From Anoxybacteroides voinovskiense (lineage in GTDB: Bacteria; Bacillota; Bacilli; Bacillales; Anoxybacillaceae), in the NCBI RefSeq assembly GCF_014196205.1, contig NZ_JACIDE010000022.1:1-45786 (forward strand): DNA of 45,786 nt, in the 5' to 3' direction. Positions 1-11,275 of the stretch are shown piece by piece. Both the position numbers and the translations under genes were made by a program. The notes beneath the pieces are model-generated. The model was not told where the DNA came from. It did not search any database and saw only the letters and a program-made list of their open reading frames with translations. Every line of letters starts with the position of its first letter. Position 1 is the first letter of the stretch.

Positions 1-11
1 ATCCTTCATTC

Positions 12-129
<118 letters not shown>

Positions 130-132
130 AGA

Positions 133-160
133 AAGCATACCTTATAGGTATGCTTTTTTA
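133..160 (+). terminator. Intrinsic terminator of the rRNA operon
   Basis: A 9-bp perfect stem (AAGCATACC at 133-141, GGTATGCTT at 147-155) with a 5-nt loop runs into a T tract. It directly follows 5S rRNA, so it most likely ends the rrn transcript. Confidence 0.93.
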
Positions 161-322
161 TTTTCCCTCATTTCAGCCTCCATTGTTGTTCCCCTTTGTA
201 CTCCTAAAGTTGAATTTTTTGTCTGTCATAAAAGGGTTTTTCTCCGTTGCTATCGAACAAATTAATAATTAAGTACGTTTATGTTTCATTCTTAGAAAAA
301 AGGCAATAATACAGGTAGTTTG

Positions 323-351
323 TTGCATTTTTTTTTCATTTGCTATATAGT
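323..351 (+). promoter_or_regulatory. SigA promoter of the ctsR operon
   Basis: -35 TTGCAT (323-328), 17-bp spacer, -10 TATAGT (346-351). The predicted start near 358 falls on the CtsR box, which is the expected geometry for repression. The rest of 161-322 holds no gene that I can support. Confidence 0.8.
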
Positions 352-358
352 AAAATTA

Positions 359-381
359 AGGTCAAATATAGTCAAAGTCAA
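359..381 (+). promoter_or_regulatory. CtsR operator
   Basis: Heptad direct repeat GGTCAAATATAGTCAAA (360-376) followed by a third partial unit GTCAA. This matches the established CtsR consensus (A/GGTCAAA-NAN-A/GGTCAAA). It overlaps the predicted transcription start of the ctsR promoter, so CtsR should block its own operon until heat or protein stress inactivates it. Confidence 0.93.
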
Positions 382-407
382 CTACCTACACGGTAAGGAG
401 GGGTAGG

Positions 408-869
408 GTGCGAAATATTTCGGATATTATTGAACAGTACTTAAAACAAGTGTTGAACATGAGTGACCAAGAAATTGTAGAAATTAAACGGAGTGAAATT
501 GCGGATAAGTTCCAATGCGTTCCGTCGCAAATCAATTATGTGATTAACACTCGTTTTACGTTAGAGCGAGGATATATCGTAGAAAGCAAACGCGGCGGTG
601 GTGGGTATATTCGAATTATGAAAGTAAAAACAAAAAATGAAGGGCAGCTCATCGACCAATTATTATCACTTATCGATCACCGTATTAGTCAATCTAGTGC
701 AGAAGGCATTATTCACCGTTTAGTAGAAGAAAAAGTCATTTCGCAACGTGAAGCAAATATTATGTTAAGCGTGATCGATCGTTCTGTTTTATATATTGAT
801 TTACCGCATCGTGACGAACTAAGAGCACGAATGTTAAAAGCGATGCTGCTCTCGTTAAAATATAAATAA
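408..869 (+). CDS. ctsR: Transcriptional repressor CtsR of class III stress genes
   Basis: CtsR dimers repress clpC, clpP and similar genes by binding heptad repeats. The protein is 153 aa, close to the family length. An N-terminal winged helix-turn-helix spans about residues 5-75, and the conserved glycine-rich wing RGGGGY lies at 62-67; the wing arginine is the reported McsB phosphorylation site in a Bacillus relative. The C-terminal part is the helical dimer domain that interacts with McsA and McsB. The start is GTG at 408, preceded by the strong SD AAGGAGG at 395-401. First gene of ctsR-mcsA-mcsB-clpC; a CtsR operator overlaps its promoter, so it is autoregulated. Confidence 0.97.
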   Translation: MRNISDIIEQYLKQVLNMSDQEIVEIKRSEIADKFQCVPSQINYVINTRFTLERGYIVESKRGGGGYIRIMKVKTKNEGQLIDQLLSLIDHRISQSSAEGIIHRLVEEKVISQREANIMLSVIDRSVLYIDLPHRDELRARMLKAMLLSLKYK

Positions 870-887
870 AAGAAAGAGGTGAATCAT

Positions 888-1430
888 TTGATATGTCAAG
901 AATGTAAACAACGGCCGGCTACGATGCATTTCACGAAAATCATTAACGGGGAAAAAACAGAAATTCATCTTTGTGAACATTGTGCGCAAGAGCATGGAAA
1001 TGTTTTTATGTTTCCGGAAAATTCGGGGTTTTCCATTCATAATTTATTATCTGGTTTATTGAATTTCGAATCCCCTATTAAAGAAACAAAACCAAATACC
1101 TTTCAAATGGAGCTTTTGCAGTGCGAACGTTGTAACATGACATATCATCAATTCACGAAAATCGGTCGGTTTGGTTGTTCTCATTGCTATGATGCTTTTG
1201 CTAAACAGTTGCAGCCGATATTGAAACGATTGCATAGCGGCAATACTATTCATGCTGGAAAAATTCCGAAACGAATTGGCGGTACCATTCATGTTCGCAA
1301 GCAAATCGAGCAGCTAAAGCAAAAACTTCAGGAGCTAATTGCAAGAGAAGAATTTGAAAAGGCAGCTGAAGTCCGTGATCAAATTCGCTCACTTGAGGCG
1401 CAGTTAAGCGAACATGGAGAGGGGGAGTGA
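888..1430 (+). CDS. mcsA: Arginine kinase activator McsA
   Basis: McsA activates the protein-arginine kinase McsB and helps deliver substrates to ClpC. It is 180 aa. Four CxxC zinc motifs are visible: C3/C6, C29/C32, C79/C82 and C97/C100. A UVR-type helical hairpin lies at about 140-175 and includes [18 protein letters not shown] at 888 is preferred over the in-frame GTG at 879 because SD GAGGTG (876-881) is well spaced from it and because the family begins MICQEC. Its last codons overlap mcsB, and the operon is under CtsR control. Confidence 0.93.
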   Translation: MICQECKQRPATMHFTKIINGEKTEIHLCEHCAQEHGNVFMFPENSGFSIHNLLSGLLNFESPIKETKPNTFQMELLQCERCNMTYHQFTKIGRFGCSHCYDAFAKQLQPILKRLHSGNTIHAGKIPKRIGGTIHVRKQIEQLKQKLQELIAREEFEKAAEVRDQIRSLEAQLSEHGEGE

Positions 1431-1432
1431 GT

Positions 1433-2524
1433 GTGTCGTTGGAGAAATTTTTGAATCGGGCAGTAAGTTCGTGGATGAGTCAAGAAGGTCCGGACTCAGA
1501 TATTGTGCTCAGCAGCCGTATTCGTTTGGCACGAAATATTGTTGATTATGAATTTCCGACCGTTTTTAGCAACGAAGAAGCGCAACAAATTGTTCGCATC
1601 TTTGAGCAATACTTTGCTAAACAATCTTACCGCTCACTTGGTCGGTTTGAATTATTGAAAATGAACGAACTTCAGCCGATCGAAAAAAGAGTATTGGTTG
1701 AAAAACATTTAATCAGCCCACATTTAGCGGAGGATTGCCCGTTTGGCGCATGTTTGCTTTCAGAGAATGAGGAAGTGAGCATTATGGTGAATGAAGAAGA
1801 CCATATTCGTATTCAATGCTTGTTTCCAGGGTTCCAATTAACCGAAGCGTTAGAAATGGCAAATGAACTGGATGACTGGATGGAGTGGCACGTAAACTAT
1901 GCTTTCGATGAAAGAAGAGGCTATTTAACGAGCTGCCCGACTAACGTTGGCACAGGGCTAAGGGCATCTGTTATGATGCATCTTCCGGCGCTTATTTTAA
2001 CACAGCAAATGAACCGCATTATCCCCGCGATTAACCAGCTCGGCCTTGTTGTTAGGGGAACGTACGGGGAAGGAAGTGAGGCGCTAGGGAACATATTCCA
2101 AATTTCTAATCAAATTACGTTAGGTAAATCGGAAGAAGACATTGTGGAAGACTTAAAAAGTGTTGTCCAACAATTAATTGCACAGGAAAGAATGGCACGA
2201 GAGGCATTAGTCAAAACTTTAAACATACAATTAGAAGACAGAGTCTTTCGTTCCTACGGGATATTAGCGAATAGCCGTGTGATTGAATCAAAAGAAGCTG
2301 CTCAATGCTTATCAGATGTCCGTCTAGGAATTGATTTAGGATACATTAAAAATATTTCCCGAAACATTTTAAATGAGTTGATGATTTTGACACAACCAGG
2401 CTTTTTACAGCAATATGCTGGCGGAGCGTTGCGACCGAACGAGCGGGATGTTCTTCGTGCTAAACTGATTCGCGAACGGTTGAAAATGGAAGAGAAAAAA
2501 GCGATGGAGGGTGATGGAGTATGA
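1433..2524 (+). CDS. mcsB: Protein-arginine kinase McsB
   Basis: McsB phosphorylates arginines on CtsR and on misfolded proteins, marking them for ClpCP. It is 363 aa, the same as B. subtilis McsB. The phosphagen-kinase ATP-guanido phosphotransferase fold shows SSRIRLARN (28-35), NEEDHIRIQ near 120-128, and the catalytic-cysteine loop SCPTNVGTG with C168. GTG at 1433 (MSLEKF) is chosen because SD GAGGGGGAG lies 6-7 nt before it; an in-frame GTG at 1427 would leave no SD spacing. The stop overlaps the clpC start (ATGA), suggesting translational coupling. Confidence 0.95.
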   Translation: MSLEKFLNRAVSSWMSQEGPDSDIVLSSRIRLARNIVDYEFPTVFSNEEAQQIVRIFEQYFAKQSYRSLGRFELLKMNELQPIEKRVLVEKHLISPHLAEDCPFGACLLSENEEVSIMVNEEDHIRIQCLFPGFQLTEALEMANELDDWMEWHVNYAFDERRGYLTSCPTNVGTGLRASVMMHLPALILTQQMNRIIPAINQLGLVVRGTYGEGSEALGNIFQISNQITLGKSEEDIVEDLKSVVQQLIAQERMAREALVKTLNIQLEDRVFRSYGILANSRVIESKEAAQCLSDVRLGIDLGYIKNISRNILNELMILTQPGFLQQYAGGALRPNERDVLRAKLIRERLKMEEKKAMEGDGV

Positions 2525-4953
2525 TGTTCGGTAGATTTACGGAGCGGGCACAAAAAGTATTGGCGCTGGCACAGGAAGAAGCGGTGCGCCTTGGTCATAA
2601 TAATATTGGAACAGAACATATTTTGCTTGGACTTATTCGTGAAGGTGAAGGGATTGCGGCGAAAGCGTTAATTGCGCTAGGACTAGGGCCAGATAAAATT
2701 CAGAAAGAAGTGGAAGCGCTCATTGGGCGTGGGCATGAATCTTCGCAAACGATTCACTATACACCACGGGCGAAAAAAGTGATCGAGCTCTCGATGGATG
2801 AAGCAAGAAAGCTTGGTCATTCGTATGTAGGAACAGAGCATATTTTGCTCGGGCTTATTCGTGAAGGCGAAGGCGTAGCAGCTCGTGTGCTCAATAATTT
2901 AGGAGTAAGCTTGAATAAAGCGCGGCAACAAGTATTGCAGCTATTAGGGAGCAACGAATCCATTTCTGGTCATCAAGGCAATGCTTCGCATGTTAGCACT
3001 CCGACATTGGATAGTCTAGCTCGTGATTTAACGGCGATTGCTCGAGAAGGAAGCTTAGATCCGGTCATTGGAAGAAGCAAAGAAATTCAGAGGGTCATTG
3101 AAGTATTGAGCCGGAGAACGAAAAATAACCCTGTGTTAATCGGGGAGCCAGGTGTCGGAAAAACGGCGATTGCCGAAGGATTAGCGCAGCAAATTGTTAA
3201 TAACGAGGTGCCGGAAACGCTTCGCGACAAACGGGTAATGACGCTTGATATGGGGACGGTAGTGGCAGGAACGAAGTACCGTGGAGAATTTGAGGATCGA
3301 TTGAAAAAAGTGATGGATGAAATTCGTCAAGCAGGCAATATTATTTTATTCATTGACGAGCTTCACACGTTGATTGGTGCAGGGGGAGCGGAAGGAGCTA
3401 TTGACGCTTCTAATATATTAAAACCTTCACTTGCTCGTGGAGAGCTGCAATGTATCGGAGCGACGACACTAGATGAATACCGAAAATATATTGAAAAAGA
3501 CGCCGCATTAGAACGACGTTTCCAACCAATTTATGTAGATGAACCAACGGTCGAGGAATCGATTCAAATTTTAAAAGGACTTCGTGATCGATACGAAGCG
3601 CATCATCGCGTATCCATTTCCGATGAAGCGATTGTTCAGGCAGTGAAATTATCCGATCGATACATTACTGATCGTTTTCTTCCAGATAAAGCGATTGACT
3701 TAATTGATGAAGCGTGCTCGAAAGTTCGCCTTCGTTCTTTTACGACACCGCCAAACTTAAAAGAATTAGAACAAAAATTAGAAGAAGTTCGCAAAGAGAA
3801 AGACGCGGCCGTACAAAGCCAAGAGTTTGAAAAAGCAGCTTCTTTACGGGATACAGAACAGCGGTTACGCGAGCAGTTAGAGGAAACAAAACGGGCATGG
3901 AAGGAAAAACAAGGAAAAGAAAATTCGGAAGTAACGGTAGAAGATATTGCGATGGTTGTTTCTAGCTGGACGGGAATTCCGGTATCGAAGTTGGCGCAAA
4001 CGGAAACGGAACGATTATTGAAACTGGAAGAAATATTACATTCACGCGTTATCGGGCAAGAAGAGGCAGTGAAAGCAGTAGCAAAAGCAGTTCGTCGAGC
4101 TCGTGCAGGGTTAAAAGATCCGAAACGTCCGATCGGTTCGTTTATTTTCCTAGGGCCAACTGGGGTCGGAAAAACAGAATTAGCGCGGGCGCTAGCAGAA
4201 GCGATGTTCGGTGATGAAGATGCGTTAATTCGCATCGATATGTCAGAATATATGGAGAAGCATTCCACTTCCCGACTTGTCGGTTCTCCTCCTGGGTATG
4301 TCGGATATGAAGAAGGTGGGCAGTTAACGGAGAAAGTACGTCGCAAACCGTATTCGGTTGTGTTATTAGATGAGATAGAGAAAGCACATCCTGACGTCTT
4401 CAATATTTTATTGCAAGTACTAGAGGATGGGCGTTTGACGGATTCGAAAGGAAGAACGGTTGATTTTCGCAATACGATTGTCATTATGACATCCAACGTT
4501 GGTGCAGATGCGTTGAAACGAAATAAATACGTCGGTTTTAACGTTCAAGATGAAAGCGAAAAATATAAAGATATGAAAGGGAAAGTGATGGAAGAATTGA
4601 AAAAAGCGTTCCGTCCAGAGTTTTTAAACCGGATCGACGAAATCATTGTCTTCCATGCACTTGAAAAACCACATTTAGCACAAATTGTAAATTTAATGGC
4701 AGAGCAGCTTGTGAAACGATTGAAAGAACAAGATATTGACCTCGAATTGACGCAAGCGGCGATTGAAAAAATTGCTGCGGAAGGATATGACCCAGAGTAT
4801 GGAGCACGTCCATTGCGTCGCGCATTGCAAAAACATATTGAAGACCGGCTATCAGAAGAATTGCTAAAAGGTACAATTGCCAAAGGTCAAAAAGTAGTTG
4901 TTGACGTAAAAGACGGGGAGTTCGTCGTATTATCAGAGCAAACCGTTCAGTAA
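2521..4953 (+). CDS. clpC: AAA+ unfoldase ClpC
   Basis: ATP-driven unfoldase that feeds substrates to ClpP; with McsB it degrades arginine-phosphorylated proteins, and with MecA it acts in competence control. It is 810 aa. Two Clp_N repeats (about 3-145, each with GTEHILLGL) are followed by AAA-1 with Walker A GEPGVGKT (208-215). A UVR-like coiled middle domain (about 415-470) comes next. AAA-2 carries Walker A GPTGVGKT (545-552), and a VGF loop expected to dock ClpP lies near 672. The start overlaps the mcsB stop. Last gene of the CtsR operon, followed by a strong terminator. Confidence 0.98.
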   Translation: MMFGRFTERAQKVLALAQEEAVRLGHNNIGTEHILLGLIREGEGIAAKALIALGLGPDKIQKEVEALIGRGHESSQTIHYTPRAKKVIELSMDEARKLGHSYVGTEHILLGLIREGEGVAARVLNNLGVSLNKARQQVLQLLGSNESISGHQGNASHVSTPTLDSLARDLTAIAREGSLDPVIGRSKEIQRVIEVLSRRTKNNPVLIGEPGVGKTAIAEGLAQQIVNNEVPETLRDKRVMTLDMGTVVAGTKYRGEFEDRLKKVMDEIRQAGNIILFIDELHTLIGAGGAEGAIDASNILKPSLARGELQCIGATTLDEYRKYIEKDAALERRFQPIYVDEPTVEESIQILKGLRDRYEAHHRVSISDEAIVQAVKLSDRYITDRFLPDKAIDLIDEACSKVRLRSFTTPPNLKELEQKLEEVRKEKDAAVQSQEFEKAASLRDTEQRLREQLEETKRAWKEKQGKENSEVTVEDIAMVVSSWTGIPVSKLAQTETERLLKLEEILHSRVIGQEEAVKAVAKAVRRARAGLKDPKRPIGSFIFLGPTGVGKTELARALAEAMFGDEDALIRIDMSEYMEKHSTSRLVGSPPGYVGYEEGGQLTEKVRRKPYSVVLLDEIEKAHPDVFNILLQVLEDGRLTDSKGRTVDFRNTIVIMTSNVGADALKRNKYVGFNVQDESEKYKDMKGKVMEELKKAFRPEFLNRIDEIIVFHALEKPHLAQIVNLMAEQLVKRLKEQDIDLELTQAAIEKIAAEGYDPEYGARPLRRALQKHIEDRLSEELLKGTIAKGQKVVVDVKDGEFVVLSEQTVQ

Positions 4954-4961
4954 AATAAAGC

Positions 4962-5003
4962 AACAAGGTATGCGGCGGCTATTTAGGCGCATACCTTGTT
5001 TTT
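4962..5003 (+). terminator. Intrinsic terminator of the ctsR-clpC operon
   Basis: A 13-bp perfect stem (AACAAGGTATGCG at 4962-4974 with its complement at 4988-5000) has a 13-nt loop and a TTTTT tail. An open frame running from 4970 into radA passes through this stem, which argues that radA starts later. Confidence 0.93.
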
Positions 5004-5032
5004 GCATTTGTTCGGAGAAAGGGACACGGGTT

Positions 5033-6406
5033 ATGAGGAAAAAAACGAAATTTGTTTGCCAATCATGTGGATACGAATCGGCTAAATGGATGGGAAAATG
5101 TCCTGGATGCCAAGCGTGGAATACGATGGTAGAAGAAATGGAGCGGGGGAAACAGGCAGCAAGAGGAGTGTTTGTTCACTCTGCCGACACCGTTTCTAAA
5201 CCGGTGTCCATTACAACCATTACGACAGCGCAAGAGCCGAGAATTACGACAAATCTTTCCGAGTTTAATCGAGTGTTAGGTGGCGGCATTGTGAAAGGGT
5301 CGCTTGTGTTAATCGGTGGAGACCCAGGGATTGGGAAATCGACGCTTCTTCTGCAAGTCTCCGCACAGTTGGCTGCTCAACATCATAAAGTACTATATAT
5401 TTCTGGAGAAGAATCGGTAAAACAAACGAAATTACGAGCGGATCGCCTCGGTGTTTCCGCGCATGACTTATACGTTTTGGCAGAAACAGATTTAGAGTAC
5501 ATTCATCAAGCCATTGAAGAGATTCAGCCGCATTTTGTTGTCATTGATTCTATCCAAACGATCTATCGCGCGGAAATTGCCTCTGCACCAGGGAGCGTTT
5601 CCCAAGTAAGGGAGTGCACCGGGGAATTGATGAGAATTGCCAAAACGAAAGGTGTCGCTATTTTTATTGTTGGCCATGTGACGAAAGAAGGATCGATTGC
5701 TGGACCGAGAATTTTAGAGCATATGGTAGATACAGTTCTTTATTTTGAAGGAGAGAGGCATCATACGTACCGAATTTTACGAGCGGTGAAAAATCGGTTT
5801 GGTTCGACGAACGAAATCGGCATTTTTGAAATGAGGGAGTCTGGGCTATTGGAAGTAGAAAATCCGTCCGAAGTATTTTTAGAGGAGCGTTCTGGTGGTG
5901 TTGCGGGTTCGACGGTTGTTGCTTCTATGGAAGGAACGAGACCTGTACTCGTCGAAATTCAAGCATTAATTTCACCGACAAGCTTTGGAAATCCACGACG
6001 AATGGCGACTGGCATTGACCATAACCGCGTGTCGTTATTGATGGCAGTGCTTGAAAAGCGGGTCGGGCTACTTTTACAAAATCAAGATGCGTATTTAAAA
6101 GTAGCGGGTGGTGTGAAACTAGATGAGCCAGCCATTGATTTAGCAGTTGCGGTAAGCATTGCTTCGAGCTTTCGCGATCAGCCGACGAATCCATCGGACG
6201 TAATCATTGGCGAAGTAGGGCTAACAGGGGAAGTGCGTCGCGTTTCTCGCATTGAACAGCGCGTACAAGAAGCCGTGAAGCTCGGATTCCAGCGCATTAT
6301 TTTACCAAAAAATAATCTTGGCGGCTGGAGTGCACCAAAAGGGGTGGACATTATCGGGGTATCGCATGTGTCAGAGGCATTGGAATATGCATTTTCTCGA
6401 AAATAG
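5033..6406 (+). CDS. radA: DNA repair and recombination ATPase RadA
   Basis: RadA/Sms is a RecA-like branch-migration helicase used in recombinational repair and transformation. It is 457 aa, as in B. subtilis (about 458). It has a zinc finger C9/C12/C23/C26, Walker [11 protein letters not shown] (95-104), the KNRFG motif near 252-256, and a C-terminal Lon-protease-like domain. ATG at 5033 gives the family N-terminus and has SD GGAGAAAGG about 10 nt upstream; the longer in-frame start at 4970 lies inside the clpC terminator. In B. subtilis disA follows directly; here the next gene is yacL. Confidence 0.96.
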   Translation: MRKKTKFVCQSCGYESAKWMGKCPGCQAWNTMVEEMERGKQAARGVFVHSADTVSKPVSITTITTAQEPRITTNLSEFNRVLGGGIVKGSLVLIGGDPGIGKSTLLLQVSAQLAAQHHKVLYISGEESVKQTKLRADRLGVSAHDLYVLAETDLEYIHQAIEEIQPHFVVIDSIQTIYRAEIASAPGSVSQVRECTGELMRIAKTKGVAIFIVGHVTKEGSIAGPRILEHMVDTVLYFEGERHHTYRILRAVKNRFGSTNEIGIFEMRESGLLEVENPSEVFLEERSGGVAGSTVVASMEGTRPVLVEIQALISPTSFGNPRRMATGIDHNRVSLLMAVLEKRVGLLLQNQDAYLKVAGGVKLDEPAIDLAVAVSIASSFRDQPTNPSDVIIGEVGLTGEVRRVSRIEQRVQEAVKLGFQRIILPKNNLGGWSAPKGVDIIGVSHVSEALEYAFSRK

Positions 6407-6463
6407 CGAGAACGTTACAAATATGTATCAAATTTTTTAAAAAGATTAAAAACTGTGTTATTA

Positions 6464-6494
6464 TTGGTTTCAAACATTGGAAACTGTTTATAAT
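6464..6494 (+). promoter_or_regulatory. Possible promoter of yacL
   Basis: A perfect -10 TATAAT (6489-6494) lies 22 nt before the yacL start. The best -35 is TTGGTT (6464-6469) with a long 19-bp spacer, so this call is moderate. The sequence between radA and yacL is only 109 nt and AT-rich. Confidence 0.45.
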
Positions 6495-6515
6495 GATAAT
6501 TGAGGAGGTGAAAGA

Positions 6516-7610
6516 ATGTTAAAAAGAATTGTTCAGCTATTTTTCTTAGTGGTTGGTGGAACGCTCGGGATTATGTTTCTTCCTGATTTGCTTGCGTTAA
6601 TGAAGGTGGAGCATCTCTCTATTTTAAATAATCCATATATGTTGGCGATTGTTGGGGCACTTATTTTCTTTATTATGACTTTTTGGGCTGTAGATTACGT
6701 TGTCGATGTCATTCGCTGGATGGAAGAATCGCTTGTGAAAGCGCCTGTGACAGATATTTTGTTCGGTAGTTTAGGCCTTATTTTTGGTCTAGTTGTTGCT
6801 TTTTTAGTGGTCATGCCGCTCAAGGCTTTTCAGTTTCAAGTGGTGAACACGGTGCTGCCGGTCTTTTTGACGATTTTGCTTGGGTATTTAGGGTTCCAGG
6901 TTGGTTTCAAAAAGCGGCATGAATTAATGAGTTTATTTTCGATTTCCAATCGAATGGCAAAGAAAAAAGGGAATGAAGAAGAGAATGAAAGCCAAAAAGG
7001 TCGTGCGTTAAAAATTTTAGATACAAGTGTCATTATTGATGGGCGGATTGCGGACATTTGCCAGACGGGATTTTTAGAAGGAACGATTGTCATTCCGCGA
7101 TTCGTACTAGAGGAACTGCAGCATATTGCCGATTCTTCCGATGTTTTAAAAAGAAATCGCGGTCGGCGTGGGTTAGATATTTTAAATCGTATTCAAAAAG
7201 AACTAGAAATGAAAGTGGAAATTTACGAAGGCGACTTCGATGATATCCAAGAAGTAGACAGCAAATTAGTAAAGTTGGCTAAATTAACATCAGGCGTTGT
7301 TGTCACTAACGATTTCAACTTAAACAAAGTATGCGAACTGCAAAATGTGCGAGTGCTCAATATTAACGATTTAGCTAATGCAGTAAAACCGGTCGTTCTT
7401 CCGGGGGAAGAATTGAATGTTCAAGTCATTAAAGACGGCAAAGAACATAATCAAGGTGTTGCTTACTTAGACGATGGGACGATGATTGTTGTCGAGGATG
7501 GCAAAGAATATATCGGCAAACGGGTTGACGTACTCGTCACCAGCGTGTTACAAACATCTGCAGGGAGAATGATTTTTGCGAAATTAAAACTTTTGCAAAA
7601 GGCGTTATAG
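6516..7610 (+). CDS. yacL: Membrane-anchored PIN/TRAM domain protein YacL
   Basis: Putative membrane-bound ribonuclease-like protein of unknown exact role. It is 364 aa, close to the B. subtilis homologue. Four hydrophobic segments lie in the first 130 residues (about 5-25, 40-62, 78-100, 108-128). A PIN domain starts at [10 protein letters not shown] (about 168), with further acidic residues typical of a metal site including the TNDFNLN motif. A C-terminal TRAM domain (about 290-350) may bind RNA. SD GAGGAGGTG is close to the ATG. It is followed 16 nt later by ispD. Confidence 0.93.
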   Translation: MLKRIVQLFFLVVGGTLGIMFLPDLLALMKVEHLSILNNPYMLAIVGALIFFIMTFWAVDYVVDVIRWMEESLVKAPVTDILFGSLGLIFGLVVAFLVVMPLKAFQFQVVNTVLPVFLTILLGYLGFQVGFKKRHELMSLFSISNRMAKKKGNEEENESQKGRALKILDTSVIIDGRIADICQTGFLEGTIVIPRFVLEELQHIADSSDVLKRNRGRRGLDILNRIQKELEMKVEIYEGDFDDIQEVDSKLVKLAKLTSGVVVTNDFNLNKVCELQNVRVLNINDLANAVKPVVLPGEELNVQVIKDGKEHNQGVAYLDDGTMIVVEDGKEYIGKRVDVLVTSVLQTSAGRMIFAKLKLLQKAL

Positions 7611-7614
7611 TTAG

Positions 7615-8310
<696 letters not shown>

Positions 8311-8317
8311 CTACTGT

Positions 8318-8794
8318 ATGTTTCGCATTGGACAAGGATTTGATGTTCATCAGTTCGTCGAAGGTCGTCCGTTGATTATTGGCGGCATTCATATTCCATA
8401 TGAAAAAGGATTGCTCGGTCACTCGGATGCAGACGTCTTGTTGCATGCGGTGGCAGATGCTTGTTTAGGCGCAATTGGTGCCGGCGATATCGGGAAGCAT
8501 TTCCCAGATACCGACCCACAATATAAAAATGCTGATTCGGCGCTGCTTTTGCAGCACGTATGGGCACTTGTGAAAAAACAAGGGTATCAGCTTGTGAACG
8601 TTGACTGCACGATTATTGCGCAGCGACCAAAAATGGCGCCGTATATCGAAACCATGAAAGAAAAAATTGCCCAACTATTGGAAAGCGACGTATCCCAAGT
8701 AAACGTGAAAGCAACGACGACGGAGCGTCTCGGGTTTACCGGTCGAGAAGAAGGCATTGCTGCTCAAGCAGTCGTATTGCTACAAAAGCAATAA
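8318..8794 (+). CDS. ispF: 2-C-methyl-D-erythritol 2,4-cyclodiphosphate synthase
   Basis: Cyclises CDP-ME 2-phosphate to MEcPP in the MEP pathway. It is 158 aa, the standard length. The zinc ligands D9, H11 and H43 are present (FDVHQF and LLHAVADA), and the HSDADV and [11 protein letters not shown] motifs match the family. ATG at 8318 is chosen with SD AGAAAGGTGA at 8301-8310; an open frame extends upstream to 8261 inside ispD but lacks the family N-terminus. Confidence 0.97.
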   Translation: MFRIGQGFDVHQFVEGRPLIIGGIHIPYEKGLLGHSDADVLLHAVADACLGAIGAGDIGKHFPDTDPQYKNADSALLLQHVWALVKKQGYQLVNVDCTIIAQRPKMAPYIETMKEKIAQLLESDVSQVNVKATTTERLGFTGREEGIAAQAVVLLQKQ

Positions 8795-8864
8795 TCGTTT
8801 TGAACTTTATGACCGAATCATTTAAAATAACAAGTACACAGTATAAATTGATGGAGGTTATTGT

Positions 8865-10355
8865 ATGTCACACGAAGTAAGGGTGCGTTATGCGCCGAGT
8901 CCGACCGGTCATTTACATATCGGTGGCGCTCGCACAGCGCTGTTTAACTACTTGTTTGCTCGCCATCATAACGGAAAATTTATTGTTCGCATTGAAGATA
9001 CAGATATTGAACGGAATGTAGAAGGTGGCGAACAGTCTCAGCTAGAAAATTTAAAATGGCTTGGTATTGAATACGATGAATCGGTTGATAAAGACGGGGG
9101 ATATGGCCCGTATCGCCAAACAGAGCGTCTTGAGATATACCGCCGATACACGAACGAGCTGTTGGAAAAAGGCTTTGCATATAAATGTTTTTGTACGCCA
9201 GAGGAATTAGAACAGGAACGTGAGGCGCAAAAAGCAGCGGGCATTGCGGCACCGCAATATAGCGGAAAATGCCGTCATTTAACACCAGAACAAGTCAACC
9301 AGCTTGAAGCGGAAGGAAAACCGTATACGATTCGCATCAAAGTACCGGAAGGAAAAGTATATGAATTCGAAGACATGGTACGCGGCCGCGTATCGTTTGA
9401 GTCAAAAGATATTGGCGATTGGGTCATTGTGAAAGCGAACGGCATCCCAACGTATAATTTTGCGGTCGTCATTGACGATCATTTAATGAAAATTACGCAC
9501 GTATTTCGCGGGGAAGAACATCTATCCAATACGCCAAAGCAGCTAATGGTTTATGAATATTTCGGTTGGGAAGCGCCGCAATATGCACATTTGACGCTTA
9601 TCGTCAACGAAAACCGGAAAAAATTATCGAAACGTGACGAGTCGATTATTCAGTTTGTATCGCAATACAAAGAGCTTGGGTATTTGCCAGAAGCGATGTT
9701 TAACTTCTTCGCTTTATTAGGATGGTCGCCAGAAGGGGAAGAAGAAATTTTTACAAAAGAAGAACTTATTCGTATTTTTGATGTTTCTCGCTTATCTAAA
9801 TCTCCGTCGATGTTTGATAAACAAAAGTTAACATGGATGAATAACCAATACATTAAAAAGCTCGATTTAGACCGGCTTGTTGAATTATCGCTTCCACATT
9901 TAGTGAAGGCAGGGCGGTTGCCGGAAACAATGAGCGAGGAACAAAAAGAGTGGGCGCGCCATTTAATTGCGCTATATCAAGAGCAAATGAGTTATGGTGC
10001 TGAAATTGTCGAATTGTCCGAGTTGTTCTTTAAAGAAGAAGTTGAGTATAATGAGGAAGCAAGAGAAGTGCTTTCTGAAGAACAAGTTTCAGATGTGCTT
10101 CACGCCTTTTTAGAAGAAGTGAAAAAGCTTCCGTCGTTTATGGCAGATGACATTAAAGCAGCCATTAAATCTGTGCAAAAAACAACAGGACAAAAAGGGA
10201 AAAAGTTGTTTATGCCGATTCGAGTGGCGACAACCGGTCAAACGCACGGACCAGAGCTTCCGCTAGCGATTCAGCTGCTCGGCAAGGAAAAAGTTGTTCA
10301 ACGTTTAGAAAAGGCGATTCATTCGATAAGTGAAAGCGTTGACGAGGAGAAGTAA
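8865..10355 (+). CDS. gltX: Glutamyl-tRNA synthetase
   Basis: Class I synthetase charging tRNA-Glu. In Bacilli it is normally non-discriminating and also makes Glu-tRNA-Gln for the GatCAB amidotransferase. It is 496 aa. The class I signatures are [12 protein letters not shown] (11-22) and KLSKR (253-257). The C-terminal helical anticodon-binding domain includes the [17 protein letters not shown] region. SD GGAGG precedes the ATG at 8865. A TATAAA at 8842-8847 could be a -10 element, but no good -35 is visible. The Cys T-box leader follows. Confidence 0.98.
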   Translation: MSHEVRVRYAPSPTGHLHIGGARTALFNYLFARHHNGKFIVRIEDTDIERNVEGGEQSQLENLKWLGIEYDESVDKDGGYGPYRQTERLEIYRRYTNELLEKGFAYKCFCTPEELEQEREAQKAAGIAAPQYSGKCRHLTPEQVNQLEAEGKPYTIRIKVPEGKVYEFEDMVRGRVSFESKDIGDWVIVKANGIPTYNFAVVIDDHLMKITHVFRGEEHLSNTPKQLMVYEYFGWEAPQYAHLTLIVNENRKKLSKRDESIIQFVSQYKELGYLPEAMFNFFALLGWSPEGEEEIFTKEELIRIFDVSRLSKSPSMFDKQKLTWMNNQYIKKLDLDRLVELSLPHLVKAGRLPETMSEEQKEWARHLIALYQEQMSYGAEIVELSELFFKEEVEYNEEAREVLSEEQVSDVLHAFLEEVKKLPSFMADDIKAAIKSVQKTTGQKGKKLFMPIRVATTGQTHGPELPLAIQLLGKEKVVQRLEKAIHSISESVDEEK

Positions 10356-10359
10356 AAAA

Positions 10360-10590
10360 CATTGGCATGACAGAGAGGGTCACCTTGGCTGGAAGTGACT
10401 TATGTTCGATGTTTTTGAAATGCCCCTCGGAGCCTCCTTTCGAACCAGAGACGTTCTGTAGTAGAGTGGAGCGGATTCTCTTCCGTTATAAGAGCAAAGG
10501 GAGCTAACGTATTGGTTGGCTAAACAGAGTGGAACCGCGCAACGAAGCGTCTCTGTGTCATTGTACACAGCGGCGCTTTTCTTTTTGCAA
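10360..10590 (+). promoter_or_regulatory. T-box riboswitch, cysteine-specific
   Basis: Leader RNA that senses uncharged tRNA and controls cysE-cysS. The T-box sequence AGAGTGGAACCGCG is at 10526-10539, and its bulge TGGA would pair with a UCCA tRNA end, as expected for tRNA-Cys (discriminator U). Stem I spans about 10370-10435. The most plausible specifier is TGC (Cys) at 10421-10423, on the 3' side of the internal loop just before CCCCTC, which pairs with GAGGG at 10375-10379. In B. subtilis this leader lies in the same place, between gltX and cysE. Confidence 0.93.
10544..10586 (+). terminator. T-box regulated terminator
   Basis: Stem AAGCG...CTGTGT with ACACAG...CGCTT, then TTTTCTTTTT. 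Its 5' arm lies just after the T-box sequence, so it competes with the antiterminator that uncharged tRNA-Cys would stabilise. Confidence 0.88.
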
Positions 10591-10612
10591 GATAACAAAG
10601 GGGGGAACGATT

Positions 10613-11275
10613 GTGTTTAAAACATTAAAAGAAGACATTGAAGTTATTTTTGAGCAAGACCCAGCGGCTAGAAGCTATTTAGAAGTGATTTTAACGTACT
10701 CTGGGCTGCATGCGATTTGGGCGCATCGAATTGCCCATGCCTTTTATAAACGAAAATTTTATTTTATTGCGCGCTTAATTTCGCAAATTAGTCGGTTTTT
10801 CACCGGCATTGAAATCCATCCAGGTGCAAAAATCGGTCGACGCTTTTTCATCGATCATGGCATGGGGGTTGTCATTGGCGAAACGTGCGAAATCGGCGAT
10901 AACGTCACCGTATACCAAGGCGTCACACTAGGAGGAACAGGAAAAGAAAAAGGGAAGCGCCACCCGACGATTAAAGACAACTGCTTAATCGCTACGGGGG
11001 CAAAAGTGCTAGGCTCCATTACGATTGGCGAAAACTCGAAAATTGGCGCAGGCTCGGTCGTATTAAAAGATGTTCCGCCAAACTCGACCGTTGTCGGCAT
11101 TCCAGGAAAAGTCGTTGTGCGCAACGGAGTAAAAGTAAAAGATTTGAATCATACCGATTTACCAGACCCGATTGCCGATCGATTAAAGGAATTGGAAGAA
11201 GAACTAGCCAACTTACGAACAGAATTGCAACAATTAAAAGAAGGGAAGAAAAATCATGAGCATTCAGCTTTATAA
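10613..11275 (+). CDS. cysE: Serine O-acetyltransferase
   Basis: Acetylates serine with acetyl-CoA to O-acetylserine, the carbon skeleton for cysteine. It is 220 aa. The N-terminal helical part is followed by left-handed beta-helix hexapeptide repeats (about 65-165, including the IHPGAKIG type) with the catalytic HGMGVVIGE segment and the [14 protein letters not shown] loop. GTG at 10613 is chosen: it gives the family N-terminus MFKTLKEDI and has SD AAGGGGGGAA. An in-frame start at 10529 would lie inside the T-box. It overlaps cysS by 20 nt. Confidence 0.96.
   Translation: MFKTLKEDIEVIFEQDPAARSYLEVILTYSGLHAIWAHRIAHAFYKRKFYFIARLISQISRFFTGIEIHPGAKIGRRFFIDHGMGVVIGETCEIGDNVTVYQGVTLGGTGKEKGKRHPTIKDNCLIATGAKVLGSITIGENSKIGAGSVVLKDVPPNSTVVGIPGKVVVRNGVKVKDLNHTDLPDPIADRLKELEEELANLRTELQQLKEGKKNHEHSAL

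Noticed and set aside
277-306. Possible SigB promoter (GTTTAT or GTTTCA upstream of AGGCAA) before ctsR
   Set aside because: The B. subtilis clpC operon has a SigB promoter, but here the -10 GGGTAT is not present and the spacing is off.
3636-4496. 286-codon open frame on the minus strand inside clpC
   Set aside because: It is a shadow of the conserved clpC codon pattern; no SD or recognisable domain.
4970-5032. Upstream extension of the radA reading frame
   Set aside because: It runs through the clpC terminator stem and does not match the RadA N-terminus.
10339-10368. TTGACG near the end of gltX as a T-box promoter
   Set aside because: No acceptable -10 is found 16-18 bp downstream.
10529-10612. 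Upstream extension of the cysE reading frame
   Set aside because: These codons lie in the T-box and its terminator; the SD and conserved N-terminus fit GTG 10613.
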